From Sphingomonas sp. 3P27F8 (GTDB lineage: Bacteria > Pseudomonadota > Alphaproteobacteria > Sphingomonadales > Sphingomonadaceae): a stretch of 64,000 nucleotides of DNA. The position numbers and the translations under genes are program-made. Location: assembly GCF_005502745.1 (NCBI RefSeq), contig NZ_SCNL01000007.1, forward strand, positions 124,001-188,000. The letters run 5' to 3'. This document shows, in pieces, positions 9,460-16,559 of this stretch. The notes beneath the pieces were generated by a model. That model searched no databases. It saw only the letters and a program-made list of their open reading frames with translations, and was not told the origin of the DNA. How positions within the stretch are numbered: the stretch's first letter is position 1; every line of letters begins with the position of its first letter.

Positions 9460-10395
9460 TTACACCAGCTCGTCCACTTCGCCGCGCGCGATAGCTGGGG
9501 CAATCCACGGCAACGCCGCTCCGCCGGCCGCCCGTTCCGCCATCTTGCGCTGCTCGCGAACCTCCAGCCCCGGCGTGAACAACAGGGTCGGGGTGTTGCG
9601 GAACTTGTTCGGCGGCATATCGACGAACAGGCGGAACTCGCGGTTGAGATGCGAGGCATCGTAAAAGCGTAATGCCGCCTCATCGTCCTCGCTTGGGGCG
9701 GAAAGGCCGCGCAGCGACGCCGCCATGTCAAGAAAACGGCTGCGGCGCAGAACGGTCTTCGGAGGATGGCCGAAGTGTGCGCGGACATGCCGGTCGAGGC
9801 GGCGCGGAATCATTCCCAGCTCGCTGGCGATATCGGCAACCGTGCGCGACGGATCCAGTCTGCTGATCGCCTCGAACCGTTCCAGCGCGGGATCGATCGT
9901 GATGCGCCGCTCCATTATCCGCTCGCGGGTGACCTGCTCGAGCCGGTCGAACGTCTGTTCCGTTTGGTAGATATCCTCACAGGCCCACCGGAGCGCCTCG
10001 CCCCAGGCGCCGTCGATCTCCTCCAGCCGGTCTGCGATGTGATGCGCGGGCGCGTCCGAAAACGCGAACCACCCCGCAGGACGCAATAAAAATCCGGCTG
10101 CGACCATGGGCCCGGCGCATCGCACCGGGAAGCGTCGCCGCTGCGCCCCGAAGATCATCGGCCCTTCATAGCCGACCCAGCGCCCGCCGACCTGCGTCTC
10201 CCAATGGCCGATCACGGGAACGCGGATATAGGCGTTCTCGTGGAGCAGGAAGCTTTCCAGCACCGAATCATCCGGACGCTCGATGATGACGAGGAAGAAT
10301 CGGGCCACGAATCGCGATAGATCGCCAGGCGGCGTGCGGCTCAGCGACAGGGGATTCCCGTCGTGCGATGTCCCTGTTCGCGGGTTCAGCCCCAT
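9460..10395 (-). CDS. AraC-type helix-turn-helix domain protein
   Basis: The product is a 311-residue cytoplasmic protein. Residues from about 160 to 225 hold an AraC-like double helix-turn-helix (VADIASELGM followed by RRLDRHVRAHFGHPPKTVL). The N-terminal 150 residues resemble the cupin-like sensor of AraC regulators (HENAYIRVPVIGHWETQVGG). About 80 residues follow the DNA-binding region, which is longer than usual. I chose the ATG at 10395 because the longer frame begins with TTG at 10431. Targets are unknown. It is followed by the DEXH helicase after 30 bases, and its 5' end lies 54 bases from the stop of the CAP lipoprotein gene on the same strand. Confidence 0.75.
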   Translation of the reverse strand: MGLNPRTGTSHDGNPLSLSRTPPGDLSRFVARFFLVIIERPDDSVLESFLLHENAYIRVPVIGHWETQVGGRWVGYEGPMIFGAQRRRFPVRCAGPMVAAGFLLRPAGWFAFSDAPAHHIADRLEEIDGAWGEALRWACEDIYQTEQTFDRLEQVTRERIMERRITIDPALERFEAISRLDPSRTVADIASELGMIPRRLDRHVRAHFGHPPKTVLRRSRFLDMAASLRGLSAPSEDDEAALRFYDASHLNREFRLFVDMPPNKFRNTPTLLFTPGLEVREQRKMAERAAGGAALPWIAPAIARGEVDELV

Positions 10396-10449
10396 GCGAA
10401 TCAATCTATTGTTATTTTGGCGCTGCCGCAAACTATCTTGCGCAAACTG

Positions 10450-11016
10450 CTAATAGGCCGTCTCGCCTATAACATTGCCGGGCGGCAGATAGCGGCACAC
10501 CACGAAATCGTCCGTCCGGTTTGACGCCATGGCGCATCCCATCCGCCGGGTCGTCCGCCACACGATCTGACTGTAGTGCGAGGCATCCTGCCAGCGGCCG
10601 GTGCGGCTGAAGCCCGGCGTCGGCGCATTCACATATACCTGACGTTCGGCAAGCCAGTGGCCGAGCATCTCGTCATAGCGATAGGCGGCGCGGGTGCCCG
10701 TCCACAGATTCTCTCCCTGCCGCGCCGGCCCCTGCGGTTGTTCGGCGTGGGCGAAGCGGCGTGTCTGCGCCATCTCGCGGGCGTAGGCGCGCGCCGAAGC
10801 GACGAGATCGTCGTCCCATGTCAGCCGCGGCAACCCAAGCGCCGCGCGCTCGGCATTCTGTCCGTCGAGCATCGTATCGCGCAGCAGCGCCGCGCCGCGT
10901 GGGGCGGGTGCATCGGACAGGCGTGGCTCGACGACGCGCCGCGGCCCGTGATCGCAGGCGGCGAGCACAAGCGCGAGCAGCAGGCAAATCGCGAAACGGT
11001 GGCCTTTGGCTGGCAT
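10450..11016 (-). CDS. CAP (SCP/PR1-like) domain lipoprotein
   Basis: The product is 188 residues with a lipoprotein signal ending in a lipobox at Cys21 (LVLAAC), so it is probably membrane-anchored in the periplasm. The CAP fold shows LDGQNAERAALGLPRLTWD, the cavity His of RRFAHAEQ, GENLW, and HYSQIVWRTTRRMGCAM. Bacterial CAP proteins bind small hydrophobic or cell-wall ligands or act as hydrolases; this one cannot be assigned further. ATGs at 11016 and 11025 are both possible. Only 12-21 bases separate this start from the divergent hemW start, leaving no room for two ordinary promoters between them. Confidence 0.82.
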   Translation of the reverse strand: MPAKGHRFAICLLLALVLAACDHGPRRVVEPRLSDAPAPRGAALLRDTMLDGQNAERAALGLPRLTWDDDLVASARAYAREMAQTRRFAHAEQPQGPARQGENLWTGTRAAYRYDEMLGHWLAERQVYVNAPTPGFSRTGRWQDASHYSQIVWRTTRRMGCAMASNRTDDFVVCRYLPPGNVIGETAY

Positions 11017-11037
11017 CGTCGCCATATCGGCGCCCAA

Positions 11038-12189
11038 ATGGCCGACGACAACTCCCTCGCGCTCTACGTCCACTGGCCGTTCTGCGTTTCGAAATGCCCG
11101 TATTGCGATTTCAACAGCCATGTCCGCGCCCAGGTGGATCAGGCGCATTGGCGCGCGGCGCTGCTTGCGGATCTCGCGCATGAAGCGCGCGCCCTGCCGG
11201 GGCGGCGCGTGTCTTCGATCTTCTTTGGCGGCGGCACCCCCTCGCTGATGCCGCCCGAGACGGTGGCGGCGGTGATCGGTGCGGCGGAGGCGGCGTGGGG
11301 CTTTGCCGATGGCGTGGAGATCACGCTTGAGGCCAATCCTTCCTCGGTGGAGGCGGCGCGCTTCGGCGATATCGCGGCGGCAGGCGTCAATCGAGTGTCA
11401 CTGGGGCTGCAGGCGCTGGACGATGAAGCGCTGCGCTTTCTCGGGCGCGCGCATGATGCCGAGGAGGGGATGCGCGCGCTGGATACCGCGCAGCGAGCGT
11501 TCTCACGGGTCAGTTTCGATCTGATCTATGCGCGGCCGGGGCAGGCGTCGGGCGAGTGGGAGCGCGAGCTTTCGCGGGCGCTTGCATTCGGCACCGAGCA
11601 TCTGTCGCTGTATCAGCTCACGATCGAGCCGGGCACGCGCTTCGCGACTGAGGCGGCGGCGGGACGACTGGCGATTCCCGACGGCGATGCGGCCGCCGAT
11701 CTCTACGAGCTGACCCGCGCCCTGACGACCGGGGCGGGGCTGCCTCCCTATGAGATATCCAATCACGCGCGCGTCGGGGCTGAAAGCCGTCATAACCTCG
11801 CTTACTGGCGGTATCGCGATTATGCGGGGATCGGGCCGGGCGCGCATGGTCGCCGGCTCGGCCAGGCGACGCAGCGGCGGCGCAAGCCGGAGAACTGGCT
11901 CGCCGCGATCGGGCGCAACGGCCACGGTATCGAGGTGGAGGAAGCCTTGCCGCCCGCGATCCAGGCGCAGGAGGCGTTGCTGATGGGCCTGCGGCTGGGC
12001 GAGGGCGTCGATGTCGCGCGCATCGCACGGCTCGGCAACCGGCCGATCGCCGAGCTGATCGATCTCGCGGCGGTCGCGCGGCTGGGCGACATGGTGCGAC
12101 TGGATGGGGAGCGGCTGGCCGTGCGCCCCGCCGGCATGCTGCTGCTCGATGCGATCCTGCCCGCGATCGTGCGGGCAGGTGGGGCATAG
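11038..12189 (+). CDS. hemW: Radical SAM heme chaperone HemW
   Basis: This 383-residue radical SAM protein is of the coproporphyrinogen III oxidase-like family. The iron-sulphur cysteines are C16, C20 and C23 in FCVSKCPYC, preceded by HWP. A GGGTPS motif and the HemW C-terminal domain (HNLAYWRYRDYAGIGPGAHG) follow. HemW binds heme and is thought to deliver it to respiratory enzymes; many members were mis-annotated as HemN. The ATG at 11038 (MADDNSLALYVHW) is preferred over a much longer frame from 10576 that would overlap the CAP gene. It ends two bases before the convergent penicillin-binding-protein activator gene. Confidence 0.92.
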   Translation: MADDNSLALYVHWPFCVSKCPYCDFNSHVRAQVDQAHWRAALLADLAHEARALPGRRVSSIFFGGGTPSLMPPETVAAVIGAAEAAWGFADGVEITLEANPSSVEAARFGDIAAAGVNRVSLGLQALDDEALRFLGRAHDAEEGMRALDTAQRAFSRVSFDLIYARPGQASGEWERELSRALAFGTEHLSLYQLTIEPGTRFATEAAAGRLAIPDGDAAADLYELTRALTTGAGLPPYEISNHARVGAESRHNLAYWRYRDYAGIGPGAHGRRLGQATQRRRKPENWLAAIGRNGHGIEVEEALPPAIQAQEALLMGLRLGEGVDVARIARLGNRPIAELIDLAAVARLGDMVRLDGERLAVRPAGMLLLDAILPAIVRAGGA

Positions 12190-12191
12190 CG

Positions 12192-13379
12192 CTACCGGTC
12201 GAAGCTGGTCGGGGCCGGCGATACCACGATGGTCGAGCCGTCCCTGATCTCCTGCACCTCCAGCGCTCGCTCCGCGACGCCGTCGCGGCCGAATCGGAAG
12301 GCGCCATCGATCCCGGCATAGCCCTCGCCCGAGCGAAGCCGCGATTCGGGGAAGGGCGCGCCGACGCGCCAGTCCCGCGCGATCCGCGCGGTCAGCAGCA
12401 CCGCATCATAGCCCAGGCTGGACAGGCGATAGGGTGCCGCGCCGAAGCGCGCGCGATATTTGGTCACATATTGTCGATAGAAACCGTTCGAGACGCTTGC
12501 GAACCACGCGCCGTTGAGCGCCTCGCGGCCGCCGCCATTGTCCGAATTCCACAATTCGCTGCCCAAGATGCGCGCCGAGGGGCTCGATCTGCGCACCAGC
12601 GGTGCGCCCGCCGCCGCGGCCCCGCTGCTGTCGGCGATCAGCACGCCGTCGAACGGTGCGTCCTTCGCCATGCGGCCGACCGCCGCGGCCATCGCCGCGC
12701 CCGACCGGTCATAGGTCTGCAGCGACACGACCTTGCCGCCACCATTCTCCACCGCACGCAGGAAGGTGGTCGAGGCGCGCGTGCCGTACAGCGAATTGGG
12801 GATCAGCCCGCCGAAATTGGTGACGCCGCGGCTGCGCGCAAATGCGACGACCCGCTCGATCGACTGCGCGGGCGCGTACCCCATCAGATAGACGCCGTCA
12901 CCAGCCACCGACGCATCGTTCGAGAACGACAGCACCGGGATCTTCGCCGCCCGCGCGATCGGCGCGATGGCGCGCACGTCCTCCGCGAGCAACGGGCCGA
13001 GGATGAGCTGCGCACCCTCCGCAATCGCCCGGCGCGCGGCGGCGGCGGCGCCGATCGCCGTGTCGTAATTGGTGATCCGCACCTTGTCGTTGCGTGAATC
13101 GAGCAGCGCGAGCTGCGTCGCGTTGGCGAGGCTCTTGCCCACCCCGGCATTCGCGCCCGACAGCGGCACGAGCAGCGCGACGCGATTGCGCGCGGTGTCG
13201 CGCGGCAGACCGGTCTGCACCTCGGCTTCCGATACGGTCGGGGGCTTCACCGCCTCCGGCGCAGGGGCCGGGCCGCGCGGCACGATCGTCTGGCACGCGC
13301 CGAGCAGCAGTGCGCCGGCGAGTGCCGTCAACCGGAATATGCCGCGTGCCCGTTGCCGGACGGTCATCGCTTCTGCCAT
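12192..13379 (-). CDS. Penicillin-binding protein activator lipoprotein (LpoA/LppC-like, periplasmic binding fold)
   Basis: The product has 395 residues with a lipobox at Cys29 (GALLLGACQ). It then has a type I periplasmic-binding (Leu/Ile/Val-binding-like) domain: VALLVPLSGANAGVGKSLAN, LILGPLLAEDVRAIAPIA and IPVLSFSND are typical strands. Relatives such as LpoA stimulate peptidoglycan synthases from the outer membrane, but the alphaproteobacterial group is little studied, so that role is inferred. The ATG at 13379 overlaps the divergent rsmI ATG (13378) within one CATG; a second in-frame ATG at 13367 is possible. It converges on hemW with a two-base gap. Confidence 0.82.
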   Translation of the reverse strand: MAEAMTVRQRARGIFRLTALAGALLLGACQTIVPRGPAPAPEAVKPPTVSEAEVQTGLPRDTARNRVALLVPLSGANAGVGKSLANATQLALLDSRNDKVRITNYDTAIGAAAAARRAIAEGAQLILGPLLAEDVRAIAPIARAAKIPVLSFSNDASVAGDGVYLMGYAPAQSIERVVAFARSRGVTNFGGLIPNSLYGTRASTTFLRAVENGGGKVVSLQTYDRSGAAMAAAVGRMAKDAPFDGVLIADSSGAAAAGAPLVRRSSPSARILGSELWNSDNGGGREALNGAWFASVSNGFYRQYVTKYRARFGAAPYRLSSLGYDAVLLTARIARDWRVGAPFPESRLRSGEGYAGIDGAFRFGRDGVAERALEVQEIRDGSTIVVSPAPTSFDR

Positions 13380-14220
13380 GAGACCCCTCGTGAATTCCCT
13401 AGAACCCGGCCTGTACATCGTCGCGACCCCGATCGGCAATCTTGCTGACCTGTCGCCGCGCGCTGCGCAGGTGCTGGCGCACGCCGACCTGATCGCGGTG
13501 GAGGATACCCGCGTCACCGCGACCTTGCTGCGACATATCGGTGCGAAGCGGCCGATGCAGGCCTATCACGATCACAATGCCGATGCGGTGCGCCCCGGCC
13601 TGGTCGCACGGATGGCGCGGGAGGCGATCGCGCTGGTTTCCGATGCGGGGACGCCGCTGATCTCCGATCCCGGCTACAAGCTGGTGCGCGATGCGCGCGC
13701 GGCGGGGCATCAGGTGGTGACGATCCCCGGTCCGTGCGCCGCGATCGCCGCGCTCACGCTGGCTGGCTTGCCGACCGACCGCTTCCTGTTCATGGGTTTC
13801 CTGCCCGCCAAGGCGGGGGCGCGTGCGGCCGCGATCGCGGAAGTGGCGGCGATCCGCGCGACGCTGGTATTCTATGAAAGCGGCCCGCGGCTGTCCGGCG
13901 CGCTCACGGCGCTGGCGGAAGGGCTGGGCGACCGCGACGCGGCGGTGACACGTGAGATCACCAAGAAATTCGAGGAAGCGGTGACGGGCACGCTGACGAC
14001 GCTCGCCGCGCGCTATGCCGATGCGCCGCCCAAGGGCGAGATCGTCATCGTCGTCGGCCCGCCCGGCGAGGCGCCTCCCGCCAGTGCGGAAGATGGCGAC
14101 GCCGCCCTGGCCGAAGCGCTCACCCGCTTGCCCGCCTCGAAAGCGGCGGGCGAAGTCGCGAGGCGGCTCGGGCTGGATCGCAAGGCGCTGTACGCGCGGG
14201 CGCTGGAGATGAAGGGTTGA
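13378..14220 (+). CDS. rsmI: 16S rRNA (cytidine(1402)-2'-O)-methyltransferase RsmI
   Basis: This 280-residue tetrapyrrole-methylase-fold enzyme adds the 2'-O-methyl group to C1402 in the ribosomal P site, using S-adenosylmethionine. Recognisable blocks are YIVATPIGNLADLSPRA near the N-terminus, DAGTPLISDPGY, and PGPCAAIAALTLAGLP with RFLFMGFLP. The ATG at 13378 shares two bases with the opposite-strand ATG of the lipoprotein gene; a GTG at 13390 is the alternative. It overlaps yraN by four bases, consistent with translational coupling. Confidence 0.95.
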   Translation: MRPLVNSLEPGLYIVATPIGNLADLSPRAAQVLAHADLIAVEDTRVTATLLRHIGAKRPMQAYHDHNADAVRPGLVARMAREAIALVSDAGTPLISDPGYKLVRDARAAGHQVVTIPGPCAAIAALTLAGLPTDRFLFMGFLPAKAGARAAAIAEVAAIRATLVFYESGPRLSGALTALAEGLGDRDAAVTREITKKFEEAVTGTLTTLAARYADAPPKGEIVIVVGPPGEAPPASAEDGDAALAEALTRLPASKAAGEVARRLGLDRKALYARALEMKG

Positions 14221-14570
14221 GTGACCGCCGCATGGCCGAGGCCGCCGGGCGGCGCGGGGAGCGGCTGGCGGCATGGTGGCTTCGGCTCAAGGGCTGGCGG
14301 GTGGTGGCGCAGCGGGTGCGCACGCCGGCGGGCGAGGTGGATCTGGTGGCGAAGCGCGCGGGCCTCGTCGCCTTCGTCGAGGTGAAGACGCGCCGCACCG
14401 CCGCCGATCTCGATTTCGCGATCGATCAGCGCAGGCTCGCCCGCGTCGCGGCGGCAGCCGAGCTGCTGATGCCCGTCTATGCCACCGGGGGCGAGGATAT
14501 CCGTGTCGACGTGATCCTGCTCGCGCCCGGCGAGCGGCCCCGGCATATCGAAAACGCCTGGATCGGGTGA
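14217..14570 (+). CDS. YraN family protein (UPF0102, endonuclease-like fold)
   Basis: The product is a 117-residue (TTG at 14217) or 112-residue (ATG at 14232) cytoplasmic protein of the YraN family. It carries the conserved core GEVDLVAKRAGLVAFVEVKTR, reminiscent of a restriction-endonuclease-like D-(E/V)xK active site. The function is not established. The TTG start overlaps the rsmI stop; the ATG begins MAEAAGRRGERLAAWW, which matches the usual family N-terminus. It lies in the common rsmI-yraN-gshB order. Confidence 0.88.
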   Translation: MSDRRMAEAAGRRGERLAAWWLRLKGWRVVAQRVRTPAGEVDLVAKRAGLVAFVEVKTRRTAADLDFAIDQRRLARVAAAAELLMPVYATGGEDIRVDVILLAPGERPRHIENAWIG

Positions 14571-14621
14571 CTTCTTCGGCGCCGCCCCCTAAATCCGCTC
14601 GCACCACATTGGGATGACCGC

Positions 14622-15584
14622 ATGACCCTCACCGTCGCCGTCCAGATGGACCCGCTGGAATCGATCAACATCGCCGGCGATTCGAGCTTCGCGCTGATGC
14701 TGTCGGCGCAGGCGCGCGGGCATCGCCTGTTTCATTACGCCGCGAGCGATCTCAACTGGTCCGACGGGCATCTGTGGACCAAGGCGCGCCCGGTGACGGT
14801 GCAGCGCGTCGTGGGCGATCATTACCGGTTCGGCGATCCCGTGCGGCTCGATCTGGGCGATGACGCCGATGTCGTGCTGATGCGGCAGGATCCTCCGTTC
14901 GATCTGGGCTATATCACCGCCACCCACCTGCTGGAGCGGATCGCGGACCGCACGCTGGTGGTCAATGATCCGGTGAGCGTGCGCAACGCGCCCGAGAAAG
15001 TGTTCGTGCTCGATTATGCCCGGTTCATGCCGCCGACGCTCGTCACGCGCTCGCTGGATGAGGCGCGTGCCTTCCTGAAGCGGCATGGCGCGATCGTGGT
15101 GAAGCCGCTGCACGGCAACGGCGGCAAGGCGATCTTCCGCGTCGGGCCGGAAGGGGAGAATCTGTCGGCGCTGATGGAAGTTTTCAACACGGCGTGGCGC
15201 GAACCCCACATGATCCAGGCGTTCCTCCCCGACGTGGCGAAGGGCGACAAGCGCATCGTGCTGGTCGATGGCGAGGTCGCGGGCGCGATCAACCGGCTGC
15301 CGGGCGAGGGGGAGTTCCGCAGCAATCTCGCCGTCGGCGGATCGGCGCAGAAAACCGAGCTGACCGCCAGGGAGCGCGAAATCTGCGCCGCGCTTGGCCC
15401 GGAACTCAAGAAGCGCGGGCTGATCTTCGTCGGCATCGACGTGATCGGCGGCGAGTGGCTGACCGAGATCAACGTCACCTCGCCCACCGGGATCGTGGCG
15501 ATCGAGCGGTTCGACGGCACCGATGTCGCCGGCCTGATCTGGGACGCGGTGGAGCGCAGGCTCGCGCACGCAAGCGCGCTTTAG
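14622..15584 (+). CDS. gshB: Glutathione synthase
   Basis: This 320-residue ATP-grasp ligase joins gamma-glutamylcysteine and glycine. It has the GshB N-terminal domain (VAVQMDPLESINIAGDSS, with the DPPF-like MRQDPPFD segment), then the ATP-grasp lysine and glycine loop IVVKPLHGNGGKAI around residues 160-172. The catalytic C-terminus contains DVIGGEWLTEINVTSPTG. The ATG at 14622 gives the expected length. It follows yraN after 51 bases and converges on xerC after 9 bases. Confidence 0.96.
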   Translation: MTLTVAVQMDPLESINIAGDSSFALMLSAQARGHRLFHYAASDLNWSDGHLWTKARPVTVQRVVGDHYRFGDPVRLDLGDDADVVLMRQDPPFDLGYITATHLLERIADRTLVVNDPVSVRNAPEKVFVLDYARFMPPTLVTRSLDEARAFLKRHGAIVVKPLHGNGGKAIFRVGPEGENLSALMEVFNTAWREPHMIQAFLPDVAKGDKRIVLVDGEVAGAINRLPGEGEFRSNLAVGGSAQKTELTAREREICAALGPELKKRGLIFVGIDVIGGEWLTEINVTSPTGIVAIERFDGTDVAGLIWDAVERRLAHASAL

Positions 15585-15593
15585 GCGAAGCGG

Positions 15594-16478
15594 CTACCCG
15601 CGCGGATGCGCGTTGCGGTAGACTTCGAGCAGATGCGCCGCGTCCACCGCCGTATAAATCTGCGTCGAACTCAGGCTCGCATGCCCCAGCAGTTCTTGTA
15701 GCGCGCGCAGGTCCGCGCCGCGGCCCAGCAGATGCGTCGCGAAGCTGTGGCGCAGCGCGTGCGGGGTGGTCCGCTCGGATAGGCCCAGCCGCCGCCGCGC
15801 GACGCGCACGCCGACCCGCACGACCCCGGGGGAAAGCGCGCCGCCCCGCACACCCCGGAACAGCGGCAGATCGCGCGCGAGTGGCCACGGGCATTGCGCG
15901 ACATAGGCGTCGATCGCCGCGCGCACCTGCGGCAGCAGCGGCACGATCCGCGTCTTCTCGCGCTTGCCGGTGACGGCGATGGTCTCCCCCAGCGGGATCG
16001 CCGCGCCGGTCAGCCCCACCGCCTCGCCGATGCGTAGCCCGGCGCCGTAGAGCAGCAGCAGCACCGCCCAGTCGCGCGCGCCGACCCATTCGTGCCGCGC
16101 GTCCTCCGCCACTTCCTCGGCCAGCGACACCGCCTCGTCGGGCGAGATGGGGCGCGGCACCCCGCGCTTGACGCGCGGTCCCTTGAGGCGCGGGGCCGCA
16201 CCCTCGCCATTCGCCCAGTCAAGGAAACCGCGCACCGCGGAAAGCTCCCGTGCGGTCGAGGTGTTCGACAGCCCGTCGGCGCGGCGCTGTGCGAGATACG
16301 CGCGCAGGTCCGCCGCGCTCACCCGTGCGAGCGCGGTGCGATCGACCGGGCCGCCCCAATGTTGCGCGAGAAACGCGAGCAGCCGGTTGGCGGTCGCCTC
16401 ATAGGCGCGCACCGTGTGGGCCGAGCGGCGGCGGTCGCGCCGCAGGTGTGCGCCATAATCGGGAACGAGCGCGGTCAT
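15594..16478 (-). CDS. xerC: Tyrosine recombinase XerC
   Basis: The product is a 294-residue tyrosine recombinase that resolves chromosome dimers at dif with XerD and FtsK. All catalytic residues are present: R149 (GAGLRIGE), K172, H240 and R243 (HALRHSFATHLL), H266 (LLGHASLSSTQIY) and nucleophile Y275. The N-terminal SAM-like domain covers about residues 5-90. The length and the core-gene context argue for the housekeeping enzyme rather than a phage integrase. XerC versus XerD cannot be settled by eye; I favour XerC. The ATG at 16478 starts MTALVPDYG. It is divergent from priA across about 72-81 bases. Confidence 0.88.
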   Translation of the reverse strand: MTALVPDYGAHLRRDRRRSAHTVRAYEATANRLLAFLAQHWGGPVDRTALARVSAADLRAYLAQRRADGLSNTSTARELSAVRGFLDWANGEGAAPRLKGPRVKRGVPRPISPDEAVSLAEEVAEDARHEWVGARDWAVLLLLYGAGLRIGEAVGLTGAAIPLGETIAVTGKREKTRIVPLLPQVRAAIDAYVAQCPWPLARDLPLFRGVRGGALSPGVVRVGVRVARRRLGLSERTTPHALRHSFATHLLGRGADLRALQELLGHASLSSTQIYTAVDAAHLLEVYRNAHPRG

Positions 16479-16559
16479 CGCGCGTGGGTTAGGGCCGATC
16501 GGCGTTCTGGTCCAGCGGCGGCCTTTGCACCTGCGGCGTCGCCACGCCATATGGCGGCC

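Noticed and set aside
5911..9672. A 1253-codon open frame on the plus strand
   Set aside because: It is antisense to the DEXH helicase and the retropepsin-like gene, is very rich in Arg/His/Gln with no recognisable domain, and results from high G+C codon bias.
15594..16478. A phage integrase marking a prophage or island
   Set aside because: The tyrosine recombinase has XerC length and core-gene neighbours (gshB, priA), and no phage genes or tRNA attachment site lie nearby.
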